The notes under the pieces were generated by a model. That model was given only the letters and a program-made list of their open reading frames with translations, was not told where the DNA came from and made no database searches. The position numbers and the translations under genes were made by a program. A stretch of 64,000 nt of DNA from Azorinus chamasolen. Lineage: Eukaryota > Mollusca > Bivalvia > Cardiida > Solecurtidae. Shown one piece after another: positions 9,787 to 20,262 of this stretch (position 1 is its first letter; each line of letters begins with the position of its first letter). Location: the NCBI GenBank assembly GCA_963576725.1, contig OY755239.1:58187453-58251452 (forward strand). Direction: 5' to 3'.

Positions 9787-10438
9787 CGGTAACTAAACGG
9801 AACCATTACAATACCATTGTACATGTACATACTGTAAACATGGCCGTTGAACGACAAAATAAAACACATTGTCGCGTAAGAAGGAAACCATGAATCACAT
9901 TCTTCTCGCATAACTATGTGTCTCTGCTCCTACGACTAGCGCGTTTATCTCTATTAGACACGTGATTAAAATGTTGAACGATAACCATGGTTATCAATAC
10001 AAGGACATGTGAGGGCGCGTTATCTTCCCATTATTGTAACTTATTAGTCCTTGTAATAATGTCATCGTCAGTCGTTAAAACAGCACTATATTACCAGGTT
10101 ACGACGTATCGCTTAATGTATTCTTTACCCTAATCAACCCATCGCAAGTTTTCGGACAAAATGTTTTAGACAAATAGTACTCTTTTTTTCTTCAAAATAA
10201 CTGAAGATATTGGCGTTTGGTCTGAATTCCCCCGGGTAAGTATGCCAGTGCAAGTGTCTTTCGACGATCTGCGCATTTTTCAAATCATATTCGGCCGAGA
10301 CAAGAAGGGTGAAACGCACAGTCTGGCAAATACGTACACAGTTTCCCACTTGCTTCGCAAATGTGTGTTTGTAAGAAATATGTGCGCAAAAACACATATA
10401 CGCACCTAAACTGGAGCACTGTTAAATGCCAATGTATA
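9787..10438. other. unassigned stretch
   Basis: No repeat recognised. The 87-codon minus frame 10134-10397 has many Cys and His but no recognisable domain. Confidence 0.4.
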
Positions 10439-10626
10439 TTAACATTTTCCCTAATATAAACGCATTTTCACGCATTTTCCATCAGAGTAGATCTAGGAGC
10501 CGTCTGATCAGGGTGGAATTTGATAGATCTGTTTCTTTAGTGTCATAGTTTATTATAACTATTTTGTCCATTTATATTCAGTAGGTATTGAAAGTTGAAA
10601 TACATATAGAACAGGGAAAGCGTTAA
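10439..10626 (-). mobile_element. TTAA-B hairpin MITE with damaged stem
   Basis: TTAACATTTTCCCTAATA to GGGAAAGCGTTAA. One arm of the stem is mostly lost (GAGTAGATCTAGGAGCCG), leaving CGTCTGATCAGGG. Confidence 0.72.
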
Positions 10627-10697
10627 TTATTTCAGTGCATTGTTGACTGCAAAACATCATTGCTTAACTTACATTTATGAATGTGCTTTCATTTTTA

Positions 10698-10912
10698 TTA
10701 ACCCTTCACACCATGAATATCCATGCATGAACTAATTACTGTATGAATTACCTGAAATACATAAAAGCATATCGACACAAAACTGTTTAGCCATGGTATA
10801 AATTGTATAATCAGATCTATATTGTTGCATAAGAAAAACAAAGCAAACCCTGATCAGATGGCTCCAATTTGGGCCCGTCTGATGTGGGTCCACTCTGTTT
10901 GCAATGGGTTAA
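10698..10912 (+). mobile_element. TTAA-B (subtype with GATGAATATTC flank)
   Basis: TTAACCCTTCACACCATGAA, later AGCCATGGTATAAATTG and AATCAGATCTATATTG. Hairpin CCCTGATCAGATGGCTCC / CCGTCTGATGTGGGTCC, end AATGGGTTAA. Confidence 0.75.
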
Positions 10913-11027
10913 ATGCGTCGCTATGGAGTAAAGATTTAATTAAACAATACATAATCGTTCTGACGAGGCCCCTCAATGTCTTATCTATTTTAAAGGTTGT
11001 CTATGGTATTTAAATATCTAATATACG

Positions 11028-11224
11028 TTAAAAACGCCTTTACAATCAGGCATGTAGGAACCGTCTGATCAGGTTCTGCTCTGTATGCTTATGGAAAAAT
11101 ATAGTACTGATTCTACAGGCTTTGCCATGGTCAAACAATCATTTGCTCATAATCATGCTATTGTAATTCATAATCGTGATGTTATTATTTCCTACATAAA
11201 TATTCATTTGATGAAGGGTTTACG
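11028..11224 (-). mobile_element. TTAA-B remnant
   Basis: Reverse subtype. ACCGTCTGATCAGGTTCTGC, then TGATTCTACAGGCTTTGCC and TTATTTCCTACATAAATATT, end GAAGGGTTTA. The left arm of the hairpin is gone. Confidence 0.65.
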
Positions 11225-12089
11225 ACAGCGTAAATTGATATACAATGGCAAATGTGATATCATTCCGGTTGGTGGTTCAGAAGATGTTGCATTTATCTGT
11301 ATAATTGATTGTAAGATCTTTACACATCACTAACATTCACATAAATGGCTTATCGTCAATAATAGCATTGAAGCACATCTGAATTGTTTATTACTTGTGA
11401 GATAGATCGGCACCATATTGGACTTTTTGTTCCTTTTATAGAGCTTTGACGTAGATTGAACGCACTTAGAGATAATTTGCGATTGCACAGACGTAAAATA
11501 AGAACATTATTGACATTAGTCATTTTGGGTAAAATAAATTGTCATTTGTGCACTAAACTTATATTCTCTGCCAATCCATTTTCGCATTATGATTCACAAG
11601 GTGAACAACTATGATACTTCTAATCGTGTAAGAGTATACAATTCGCTAGAAATGCGATTGAATAATTGTTTGCCAATGGTCATGGAAATCCGGACAACTT
11701 TTTCAGCAACTTATTTGGAGTCAAGCTTTTTGAAATTATTTCAAATATTGGGAAGAACGAATGACACATTTATTACATTAAAAGCACTAAATCATAAACG
11801 CCAGTAAACTAATCATTTTTGTTTTGTTTGGCTGTACGTGTTTACGAACACAATGTTTTTTGACACTCTCAGGGACGTGAATTGCTAAACAATCTCTGAG
11901 TTGATTGTTATCGGGAATTTGCGAGTCTTTAGCTAATTTGGAGACAAATCGGTTTGAAGCAGTGTTTGACTCTTTCACTAAGGAACAGTTAGACATGAAT
12001 TGATCTCTTCATGAATGTTCGTTAACTTATTTATTTTTTATAGTGTAAAATTCTCAATGTAAAACTTTCAAGGGAATTTTGGCACAAAC
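11225..12089. other. unassigned AT-rich stretch
   Basis: No gene or known family. The frames 11589-11807 and 11787-11996 have no recognisable domain. Confidence 0.4.
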
Positions 12090-12215
12090 AAAAACTGTAG
12101 GATGAGATCTATATAATTCCCTATGTAAACAGAGCGGAGCCTGAACAGATGTCTAGTCTTTATCTACTCTGTTTGCAATGGCGTGAAAAAGCGTTGATAT
12201 GGGGAAAAGGGTTAA
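12090..12215 (+). mobile_element. TTAA-B remnant
   Basis: ACTGTAGGATGAGATCTATA, AACAGAGCGGAGCCTGAACAG, TCTACTCTGTTTGC, end AAAAGGGTTAA. The stem is decayed. Confidence 0.6.
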
Positions 12216-12295
12216 GACCGGCGTTTCCTAGTTTGAATCTAGTATATAGAGTTGATAAACGGCTTTCGCTGCCAATTTCGCCGGTGGAGACACCA

Positions 12296-12593
12296 AGCTC
12301 TGCAAATACATGTAACACCAATGGCATGTTCTGCAAATACATGTTACATCATTGGCATTTTCTGCAAATACATGTTACATCAATGGCATGTTCTGCAAAT
12401 ACATGTTACATCAATGGCATCATCAATGGCATGTTCTGCAAATACATGTTACATCAATGGAATGTTCTGCAAATACATGTTACATCAATGGCATGTTCTG
12501 CAAATACATGTAACATCAATCGGCATGTTCTGCAATAACATGTAACATCAATCGTCATGTTCTGCAAATACATGTAACATCAATCGGCATGTT
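12296..12593. repeat. 31-bp minisatellite, about nine units
   Basis: Unit of 30-31 bp built of TGCAAATACATGTTACATC followed by AATGGCATGTTC. Starts near 12300, 12331, 12361, 12392, 12437, 12467, 12498, 12529 and 12562. One unit has an extra ATCAATGGC insertion near 12415-12430, and the last units read ATCGGC instead of ATGGC. The array follows GGAGACACCAAGCTCTGCAA, which looks like the right arm of a TTAA-D hairpin. The in-frame translations (12149-12538 and others) are by-products. Confidence 0.9.
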
Positions 12594-13205
12594 TTAACCC
12601 TTTCCCTGTTATATGTTGATTCCAAAGTTCAGTACGTACTGAATATTCATGGACAAAATAGTTACAATGCTCCCTCTCGACAACGATACCCTTTGGGATA
12701 CGATTATTGTATGTGTTGTTCAGAGGGAGTTGTTATAGGGATGGAAAATCAAACAGAATTAGATTGTTTGCAGATCCCCAGATAAGGTGTTTCGAGACCT
12801 AAAACCGTTATGCCCCAATCAGACCCTATGTTGTGACCACTCTTTAGAATCGTCACAAAGTGACGATTCTAAGGAGTGGTCACAGCATATGCTTTGATGG
12901 AGGCATACAAAAAATACGATGAAAAAAGTTGTTTCTGGAGCCTTGTTGGTTCGGAAACAGTGACATGCGTTGTTGTAAGGAGGGAATCGTTATTGGGAGG
13001 GCCGTTGTAGGGAGGGAGCACTTATAATGAAATGTGGAAGGTTGAATATTATAGCCATTTTAGAAAGTAAAGAAACAGATATTTCCAATTCAATTAGCAA
13101 TCAGAGTATAGACCCTAATCAGACGGCTTTTATAGGAGCCGTCTGATCTGGGTCCACTCTGTTTGCAGATGTGTGAAAACGCTTTTATATGAAGTAAAGG
13201 GTTGA
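12594..13205 (+). mobile_element. TTAA-B copy split by an E element
   Basis: The left half 12594-12664 has TTAACCCTTTCCCTGTTATA up to AAAATAGTTA. The right half resumes at 13023 with TATAATGAAATGTGGAAGG and runs through the hairpin (CCTAATCAGACGG / CCGTCTGATCTGGGTCC) to GGGTTGA. The insert is the E copy 12665-13022, with host TA duplicated. Confidence 0.9.
12665..13022 (-). mobile_element. E-type TA MITE nested in a B copy
   Basis: Left CAATGCTCCCTCTCGACAAC, right AGGGAGGGAGCACT, each beside TA. Holds the stem GTTGTGACCACTCTTTAGAA with centre CGTCACAAAGTGACG and its mirror. ACGGTTATGCC / GGAGGCATAC flank the stem. CAGTG ends plus TA are typical of Tc1/mariner-type MITEs. Inverse of the copy at 40876-41236. 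Confidence 0.88.
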
Positions 13206-13329
13206 ACGATTTATAGAATGTTCATTTACGAAAACGAATAAATAATCATTCTAGATAATCAAATCGAAATCACGGGAAATCTCTGCAAAGTAATCACATA
13301 CCGGTTTTATTAGTGAAATGCTGAAGAGG

Positions 13330-13581
13330 TTATTGAGAATTTGGGTCGCCTTGACCTCCTGTGTGGACGGTATTGGTCCATAAAGATTTCAATAAGTCAA
13401 GATACTCCAATTTATAATTGCTTGAATATTGCTCTTCTCGGAAGACTGTGATGCTGCTCTCGGAAATGTATCGTGTCCCAGTTACTATGCGGTCGCCACA
13501 TGAAACTGTTATGAAATTGGATGTGGCGGGTGGTGACATATATGTGTGAATTACATAGGGCGAGCGACATTTTGTAAACAA
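13330..13581 (-). other. weak ORF, 83 codons, not accepted as an exon
   Basis: This minus-strand frame lies in non-repeat sequence and includes SNFITVSCGDRIVTGTRY. It is the only non-repeat frame whose composition looked vaguely protein-like to me. I do not recognise a family. No convincing splice signals pair with another exon in the window. Confidence 0.2.
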
Positions 13582-13604
13582 AACTTAATTTCAATCATTG
13601 GATT

Positions 13605-13689
13605 GGTTAGTGTGTGTTAGTCAGCATTTACAAAATAAATCGGCCAAGAGCGAATTATTTGTGTAAATGCTGGCTAACAAACACTAACC
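13605..13689. repeat. Inverted repeat (element O)
   Basis: GGTTAGTGTGTGTTAGTCAG and TGGCTAACAAACACTAACC mirror each other, as do CATTTACAAAATAA and TTATTTGTGTAAATG. Spacer about 16 bp. Possibly a small foldback element; single copy here. Confidence 0.65.
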
Positions 13690-13825
13690 TTTACGCAACG
13701 ATTATTGTAATTTAGGACTTTAAGATATTTTATTCAAAGTGCAATATCCAGTCACACAGACCCCTATTCATAACAAACTGGGTGTTTTTATTTTGGTCAC
13801 TCACAATCATGACCTGGGACTCGTC

Positions 13826-14081
13826 TTAACTCTTCTCTTGCTGAATTTAAAAATACATTTCTCCTTCTTTACCCATGCCCTATTGTATAATTACATATAT
13901 CTTCACTGTGTACAAGTATTTCGCTGTGCAATCACTGCTGTGGAGTGCACTGGTTGCACAATCAACTTGTAAATAGTGCAGACCCTGATGAGACAGCTCC
14001 TGCAGGATTTACTATTTACTCCTTCACTATTTACAGGTAGGTACATTTGTATATTGACGTGAATAGCAAGTGAAGGGTTAA
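13826..14081 (+). mobile_element. TTAA-J hairpin MITE, copy 1
   Basis: Family of about 250 bp, TTAACCCTTCGCTTGC at one end and GCAAGCGAAGGGTTAA at the other (here TTAACTCTTCTCTTGC and GCAAGTGAAGGGTTAA). Conserved flank: CCCATGCCCTATTG, CACTGTGTACAAGTATTTCG, GCAATCACTGCTGTGGAG. The hairpin is GCAGACCCTGATGAGACAGC; its right arm is broken here (AGGATTTACTATTTACTCC). Confidence 0.88.
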
Positions 14082-14676
14082 TAAATATCGGTCGACTGAA
14101 ATAATAGTTATTTCTGACATACGCAATTGAAAGTTGCTATCATCGTATGCTATACATGTACCTACGATAGGTTTTGTTTTCCGAAGATAGCCTAATTGCT
14201 GCACACCTCAATGTGTGATATACATGTATTGTATTTGTGGGTATCCGAGTAGTGGCACAAGTCTGAAATGAGGAATGGCGATCTTTAGTAAGACGGGATG
14301 CCCCCTGTGTTGCAGTAAGCAGTTGCAAAAATTAGCATACATGTATTTTGCAGTATTTATGGGGCATTCCTTTGAAAGTTACCGTATTAAATACTTCCAA
14401 CGATTAAATGGATATTTAATGTAAATTAAAAACCAAATACCTTGCTTAAATGACATTATAATCGGTTTTGTTTACAAATACATCAAGCAGCATTAGATAT
14501 GAACTAAGGTAATATTCGTCAAAGTCATATATCTACATTATGCAATGTATCACTGTCTGAATCAAGTAAGAGATATGTATTACAACCTATCATTTATATC
14601 TAATATACTATAAACTAAATGCATATGTAATTAAAATAACTGGTATTTAATTCTCTATACGTACAAATATCGTTCT
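14082..14676. other. unassigned AT-rich stretch
   Basis: No gene or family seen; scattered ATACATGTA words only. Confidence 0.4.
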
Positions 14677-14887
14677 TTAACATTTACCCTGTTGTAAACA
14701 TTATGTTCATTCAAATGTGTATCTGGAGCATGTTTTACTATTTCCGATGTCATCGAGCTTTTGAGAAACTATTGACCGAGTGTCAAACAACTTGGATCCA
14801 GATGAGATGCCGAGTAACTCGGCGTCTTATCTTGATCCAAGCTGTTTACAAATGCGAATTAGGTCGGGACAGCGGGATAAGGAATAA
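14677..14887 (+). mobile_element. TTAA-D hairpin MITE
   Basis: TTAACATTTACCCTGTTG, ACTATTTCCGATGTCATCG, GAGAAACTATTGACCGAGTG, then the hairpin GGATCCAGATGAGATGCCG with centre AGTAACT and mirror CGGCGTCTTATCTTGATCC, then CTGTTTACAAATGCGAATTA and CAGCGGGATAAGG. Confidence 0.8.
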
Positions 14888-15019
14888 GTAAAACATAATA
14901 ATTACTCTGATAGATAAGTTCGTATTCCATATTTTGTACAGTTGATCGCTCTTTTATGTCTGGTTTTTTTCTCTAAATATTGTACTATGTTTAAACATTA
15001 TTTTATTTTATGACTTTAC

Positions 15020-15150
15020 TCGCATGTACAAACATTTTAGATTCAAATCAGACGCCGAGGATTAGGATGTCTCATCAGGGTAAGAGCTGTTTGGCGTCCG
15101 GTCAGTATTGTCCCAACAGCTTGATCTAATTGAAAGTAGACGACCTTGCC
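15020..15150 (-). mobile_element. TTAA-D remnant
   Basis: GATTCAAATCAGACGCCGAG / TGTCTCATCAGGG, then AGCTGTTTGGCGTCCGGTCA and AACAGCTTGATC, which is the D left side inverted. Confidence 0.5.
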
Positions 15151-15393
15151 CTAGATCTATATTTGAGTTGACTTAATGTGTCTAACGGTAAGCTAACACA
15201 TTCAGACGAATACCGACAATACATCGAACGGGATGAGTGTTACAGGCTGTCTAAACGCTTTAGTTTAATGTAATAATACTATCGTCAAATTCGTTTATAC
15301 ACTATAATTTCAAAATGCACATAAAATAAATAGTAAGCTATACAGCGACCACCGACAATAAGTCTACTAATGGGTTTTAAGTAAAGTGATAGC

Positions 15394-15619
15394 TTAACCC
15401 ATTCCCTTATATTGACGCCTTTTTGCGCCTCTGTGGAATTCATTTTTGACAACAATGTAATAGCGTGAGCATTTGCTTCATAGGAGCAACTGCTGAATTC
15501 ACCACAATGGTTTCAAAACTACACAATTCTAATGTTTCCCTTTGTCTAGTAACTGCTCCTTTTCGGTAGATTTATTCAAAGAGGTTGGGTCTAAAACAGT
15601 CCTAGAGGGAGCGGGTTAA
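15394..15619 (-). mobile_element. TTAA-A hairpin MITE, copy 3
   Basis: TTAACCCATTCCCTTATATT to GAGCGGGTTAA. The stem is partly decayed (GTGAGCATTTGCTTCATAGG). Confidence 0.82.
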
Positions 15620-15630
15620 CACAGGTATGT

Positions 15631-15746
15631 TTGGCCATGGCATATACTGTAGGATCTTCATCAAATCATGCCCAAACAGAACATACCCGGATCAGACGTC
15701 TCCTACAGTTGTCCCCTGATATGGAAATACGGTGTTTGCAAATGCG
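15631..15746 (+). mobile_element. TTAA-B remnant
   Basis: GGCCATGGCATATACTGTAG, CAAACAGAACATACCCGGA, TCAGACGTCTCCTACAG, then TGTTTGCAAATGCG. Interrupted by the next B copy at its right end. Confidence 0.5.
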
Positions 15747-15966
15747 CCAACCCTTTCCCTTTCTGTATTTTTCCGCATCTGCAAACAGAGTAGACCCAGA
15801 TCTAATCAGGATCTGCTCTGTTTGCTTATTGTGTAATATAGATCTGATTCTGTCGCTTCTGTCTGAGCAAAAATGTCCCGTGTCCATATGCATTATAAGA
15901 TATAATCTTATTAATATTCATAACGTCATTATTTCCTACATGAATATTCACCAGGGAAAGATTTAA
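15747..15966 (-). mobile_element. TTAA-B hairpin MITE, loop-deleted
   Basis: CCAACCCTTTCCCTTTCTG to GGGAAAGATTTAA. The stem GAGTAGACCCAGATC runs directly into TAATCAGGATCTGCTC, so the inner palindrome is missing. Flank TTATTTCCTACATGAATATT is the subtype marker. Confidence 0.8.
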
Positions 15967-16334
15967 AAGGCGTACATATGGAGTATATGGTTAAGCAGCC
16001 AAGTGCTCCTCTGGACTCTCATGTATATTTGTTATGTGGTAGGCAGACTCTACCTCGTGCGTTAATCTGACTGGGTGTCCTGGTACTGTAGTGGTTATCC
16101 TACCCTCCCTCTCACTAGTGTGACGATGTTGATATACAGTACATGTATTGAAGAAATATGTTAGAATGTAAAGTGGCTGCACGTCTTTACATTCTCCTTT
16201 AGGGTATTCCCGTTTCCTACCTCTTCGATTACCTCAACGACATCGAGAGTGGCTTTTTTATCAGTTAGTATAACTAGTTTCGTAACTAATATAATAACTG
16301 AAGTCCAAAACCATACAATAGAACATGTCTTAAG

Positions 16335-16460
16335 TGATTGGACATATGGCTATTAAAAAGCAGGTAGTTTTACAGGGCAAAACTAATGCAGATCACTCCT
16401 ATATCAGCTTTCGGCTTTTCTTTCGACCTGCACTCGAAGACCCAGATTTAGATCTCCGTT
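16335..16460. mobile_element. F4 remnant
   Basis: AAAAAGCAGGTAGTTTTACA, ACTAATGCAGATCACTCC, ACCTGCACTCG. TIRs lost. Confidence 0.4.
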
Positions 16461-16710
16461 TTAACCCTTCGCTTGCTGAATTTTAAAATACATTTCCCCT
16501 TCTTAACCCATGCCCTGTTGTATAATTACATATATCTTCACTGTGTACACGTATTTCGCTGTGCAATCACTGTTGTGGAGTGCACTGGTTACACAATCAA
16601 TTTGTAAATTGTGCAGACCCAGATGAGACAGCTCCTGCAGGAGGTGTCTCATCTGGGTATTCACTTTTTACAGGTAGGTATATTGACATGAATGACAAGC
16701 GAAGGGTGAA
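16461..16710 (+). mobile_element. TTAA-J hairpin MITE, copy 2
   Basis: TTAACCCTTCGCTTGC to GCGAAGGGTGAA. Stem CCCAGATGAGACAGC, centre TCCTGCAGGAG, mirror GTGTCTCATCTGGG. Here the two arms match fully. Confidence 0.9.
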
Positions 16711-17113
16711 TGGTGGAGACAGGTTTTATTGTAAATGAAAACGTAACTAGTTTGCCCTTCATACCACATTGATACATGTACCACCAATATACGGTGCTAT
16801 TTATCTGTTCTAGGGTCGGCTCGTCAGCCGGATGGTGTACATTTTAGAGTTTGTTTTGGTAACTATGTGTTTTGTTTTCGAGTTTATCTCGATTAAACTA
16901 CAATTATTGTCAGTCTTGCAGTTTCGTACACAAGAGACAATTCAGCACTACAATTGATTGCGCGCTGAGACAATTACAGACAGCCTTGAACCGATATTGA
17001 ATTGAGATGAATGTAGCATTAAATATAAATGCGCGAGAAAGACAAATACGACCATGTATAAGTTTAGGTCCTGCAGATAATGTCTGATTTTCAAGTACTA
17101 TAACTACCTCATG

Positions 17114-17325
17114 CAGAGATATTCAAAACTAGATGTCTAGATAGATGCGTAAATTAAAACATTTTCAATAATAACGCATTTATTTCTCCACCAAACCCTA
17201 TTGTGTGACCACTCTTTACAATTCTCTCTTCGATACGATTCTATAGAGTGGTCACAGCATAGGGTTTGGTGGAGAAATGAAGATTTTAGTTAGTTTCTAA
17301 GTACACACATTTATCTATTGCTCTG
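17114..17325. mobile_element. E2-type hairpin MITE (CAGAG ends)
   Basis: CAGAG at the left and CTCTG at the right; GATGCGTAAATTAAAACATT near the left. Stem CTCCACCAAACCC ... GGGTTTGGTGGAG, with TGTGACCACTCTTTACAATTC and GATTCTATAGAGTGGTCACA. The inner stem is the one used by E, but the ends are different. Confidence 0.82.
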
Positions 17326-17504
17326 CAAAATCAATCGGTCGCTAGGTACACAGGGACCATTGCAGGTCAATGCTTTTAGTTGACGTTATTCTTTCCAAGG
17401 AATAAGGTTTGTGTAGGCTGTGTTAACAAAGGATTTCACTTTTCCTCCGCTGGGAAAAAATAAAGTGAGCTCAACGTTAAGAGCTGATGCAATTTCGATT
17501 ACTG

Positions 17505-17660
17505 TCGTTCTCGTGTTTGAGAAACTATTGATCTGAACAAATGCCACGGCATACACTATTGGCTCCTGATGTGACGTCGGGTTACTCGGCGTCTCGTCTG
17601 GAGCTTTGCTCTTTGCAAACGTCACTGACGTCACGGCTAACGGGATAAATGTTTTGGCGC
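17505..17660 (+). mobile_element. TTAA-D remnant
   Basis: GTTTGAGAAACTATTGATCT, hairpin CTCCTGATGTGACGTCGGG / ACTCGGCGTCTCGTCTGGAG, TCTTTGCAAACGTCA, ending CTAACGGGATAAA. Confidence 0.6.
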
Positions 17661-17699
17661 CAAATGAGTTTCGTCCGCAAACAATGGTGTCTGCTTTAA

Positions 17700-17830
17700 G
17701 TTTCAAACTGGACTTTGCTTCGATTTCTTCTGTAAAATGAGAGTGTAGTATCAAACATGTTGGATTCGGATGAGATGTCTAGATAGTCGGTGTCTCATCA
17801 GGATCTAAACTGTTTGCAAATGTAATGATT
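17700..17830 (+). mobile_element. Second D-type remnant
   Basis: CAAACATGTTGGATTCGGAT, GAGATGTCTAGATAGTCGG and TGTCTCATCAGGATC, then CTGTTTGCAAATGTAATGA. Lies downstream of the previous D copy; the GGCGCCAAATGAG word at 17655 is a marker of this subtype's left side. Confidence 0.55.
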
Positions 17831-17994
17831 CGTCCAAGCCATGTAAGTCGACTGATCAAACACATAGGGTATCCGTCTGACGTGGGTCTTATAAGTTTGC
17901 AATGCCGCCGAAATGTGTTTCGAGCAGGTAAAGGATGAAATATAAAATTTCCAGATTTAACCATGGAGTTAATATAAACTTAAATGCACAGAAC

Positions 17995-18225
17995 TTAACC
18001 CATTACCTCATAGCTTATTTTTAGATACAGCCTCTTTGAATAAATCTACCCAAAAGGAGCATTAACTAGAGAAAAGGAAAATTTGTAGAAAATTTGTAGT
18101 TTGAAACCATTGTGATAAATAGAGCATTTGCTCCTATAGGAGCAAATGCTCTATTTATCACAATGGTTTCACAAAGTGACTTTCACAGAATCGTTAAAAG
18201 TCGTCAATATGAGGGAATGGGTTTA
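17995..18225 (+). mobile_element. TTAA-A hairpin MITE, copy 4
   Basis: TTAACCCATTACCTCATAGC to GAGGGAATGGGTTT. Stem perfect over 33 bp per arm with centre GCTCCTATAGGAGC. Frames at 18112-18381 and 18225-18434 start inside or at the edge of it and are not genes. Confidence 0.92.
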
Positions 18226-18379
18226 TGTCTTTACCATTTTCAACGCTTTCAAACATTTTCAAATGTTCGATGTCTTACGCAAAAGATCCAAATAGGTATC
18301 TCTACGGTGTCTCATCAAGTTTTGAAAACGCCATCGTGGAATACTATAGAACCTGTCATAAACGATTATTCATTTATAT

Positions 18380-18553
18380 AAATAGGCGCGTTTTTTACAG
18401 GTTTTTTCCATGCAGGGTAAAAGAAATGCTATAGGATATAAAATGAAATCCTATAGGAGCTTTCTGCATTACTTTTGACCTGCGTTAAGCTACAATCTGC
18501 TTTATAAACCCATACTTAGATGTGTTAATGGTCGCTTAAGTCAGTTTCTACTG
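18380..18553. mobile_element. F4 TA-type MITE lacking its left end
   Basis: TCCATGCAGGGTAAAAGAAA, then CCTATAGGAGCTTTCTGCAT, CTGCGTTAAGCTACAATCTG and the right end CGCTTAAGTCAGTTTCTACTG before TA. An extra GCTATAGGATATAAAATG sits in the left arm. Confidence 0.68.
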
Positions 18554-18774
18554 TATATACATGTAGGTTACTTATTGGTTCCTTTAAACATACGCCTCTA
18601 ATAACATTCCTGGTTCCTATTAGTTTCTTGGTAAATCGAACCCCAGTACACTGGTCCCAAGAACATCTGCCTTGTAATCATCATCTTCTTCCGTAAGAAA
18701 CATGAAAAGAAACATGTATGGGTACAATGAAAATTGATCTTTACTTCTTCTCCGGCTAACTGTGACCTGACTTC

Positions 18775-18870
18775 AAATACACAGACATATTGGATCCAGA
18801 TGCGACGCTGGTTAATTCGGCATCTCATCAGGAGTTCGGGCTGTTTGACGACCGGTCAAAAAATCTCATA
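18775..18870 (-). mobile_element. TTAA-D core fragment
   Basis: TTGGATCCAGATGCGACGC / GGCATCTCATCAGGAG, then GGCTGTTTGACGACCGGTCA, the inverted D left side. Confidence 0.5.
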
Positions 18871-19280
18871 GGCTGGAATGAATCGAAGGTATGTAAAAAA
18901 CTGTATCATGTCGGAGATTAAGCAGACATCAGTTTCAGTAATAACTAATGAAAATATTGATGCGATGCTCTTTGCCATGTGCTAGAATTATAAAAAAGAG
19001 CTTTATTGGTATGTGTTTCTGATTGGGTCAGAACACTAACGACGGAAACGATAACGGTTCTTTACATTGATCCTGGATGTGGCAGATTCATTGGGAAGCT
19101 GTTCAACACGATCAGACTCCTTGTCTAATTGTGAGCTTGATACATGTAAGATGAGGGTTCTAATTTGCACAACAAACATAACTCAATAAAGGACTGGCAA
19201 ATGTAATTGACTGAAAAAAAGTGTTCTAATTCATCACAACTTGTAGACCGATGACAATTGTGGGATTTAAGCTGCGGAGT

Positions 19281-19440
19281 TTGATTCCCTCATATAAACG
19301 TATTTTCGTACTTTTGCAGACAGAGTAGACTAGATCAGAGGACTCCTGTAGGAGCCGTCAGGTCGGGCCTGCTCTGTTTGTGCTTAAGATATTACAACAG
19401 ATCTGACTCTACAGTTTCTATTAATATCGAAACGTCATGT
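19281..19440 (-). mobile_element. TTAA-B remnant
   Basis: TTCCCTCATATAAACGTATT, stem GACTAGATCAGAGGACTCC / GGAGCCGTCAGGTCGGGCC, then CTGCTCTGTTTG and GATCTGACTCTACAG. Confidence 0.65.
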
Positions 19441-19599
19441 GTGACATGTTATTTTAAAACCAAATCAGCTAATACATATCCAATTGTCAATGACTCAATG
19501 GTCAGAGTTTAATTATTTCGACGATATCCGCAGCAACAGCAAACATGTGATCGAAGAGATTGAACTATTTGGTGGGAAACCTGTTCTCAGCAAGGACAA

Positions 19600-19790
19600 C
19601 ATTTATTTGGCGCCAACAAATGTTCGTCTGCACACACTGTCGTCTCCATTAAGTGTCAATGTAGATTTTCCTTCAGTTTATGCTCTAAGTATAAGAGGAG
19701 TTCCAACCAGTGTATATACTGATGAGACATCGATTTATTCGGCGTCTCATTTGGATCCATACAGTTTGAAAATGTAATTACAGATTTGCC
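19600..19790 (+). mobile_element. D-type element (GGCGCC subtype)
   Basis: TTTGGCGCCAACAAATGTTC, CACACTGTCGTCTCC, then TACTGATGAGACATCG, TTCGGCGTCTCATTTGGATC, CAGTTTGAAAATGTAATTAC. The frame 19484-19777 crosses this element and is not a gene. Confidence 0.6.
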
Positions 19791-19844
19791 CATTGCAACA
19801 AGCCTGTGATTTGCTTTCCGGCGACCGTGCCAGCGTAAGTCTTA

Positions 19845-20026
19845 CAGAGCTCCAGATAAGATGCGTAAATTAAAACATTTTCAACTGTTTTATTTCCAAA
19901 CCCTATGTTGTGACCACTCTTTAGAATCGTCTCGAAGAGACGATTCTAAAGAGTGGTAGCAACATAGGGTTTGGTGGAGAAAGGATAATTTTAGTATTTG
20001 AGTACGCGCCTTTATCTTTAGCTCTG
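19845..20026. mobile_element. E2-type hairpin MITE
   Basis: TA then CAGAGCTCCAGATAAGATGC at the left, TTTATCTTTAGCTCTG at the right. Stem CCAAACCCTATGTTGTGACC with centre CGTCTCGAAGAGACG and mirror, near perfect. Best copy of this subtype. Confidence 0.88.
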
Positions 20027-20035
20027 GATTAAGAG

Positions 20036-20262
20036 TTAATCCATCACCTCATAGGCTATTTTAGATACAACCTCTTTGAATTAATCTACCGAAAAGGAGC
20101 ATTAATTAGAGAAAAGGAAAATTTTAGATTTTTGTAGTTTGAAACCATTGTGATAAATAGAACATTTGCTCCTATAGGAGCAAATGCTCTATTTATCACA
20201 ATGTTTCACAAAGTGACTTTTACTGAGTCGTCAAAAGTCATCAATATGAGGGAATGGGTTAA
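20036..20262 (+). mobile_element. TTAA-A hairpin MITE, copy 5
   Basis: TTAATCCATCACCTCATAGG to GAGGGAATGGGTTAA. Lies 9 bp from the E2 copy. Stem intact except AACATTTGC and one lost G in AATGTTTC. Confidence 0.92.

Noticed and set aside
12149..12545. Cys- and Asn-rich repeat protein in two frames
   Set aside because: Pure translation of the 31-bp minisatellite; two frames give similar repeats.
13330..13594. Exon of an extracellular (CUB-like) protein
   Set aside because: The fragment has one Cys and some pattern, but I cannot place it in a family or find matching splice sites. It is kept only as a weak note.
13739..13972. Recurrent 60-110-codon frames at 13739, 38351, 44722, 56442 and 58637
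   Set aside because: These are frames through TTAA-J copies. Similarity between them reflects the repeat family, not a gene family.
18112..18434. Short conserved frames seen in several copies (18112, 30328, 43144, 45700)
   Set aside because: All are translations of TTAA-A elements on one strand or the other; conservation comes from the repeat.
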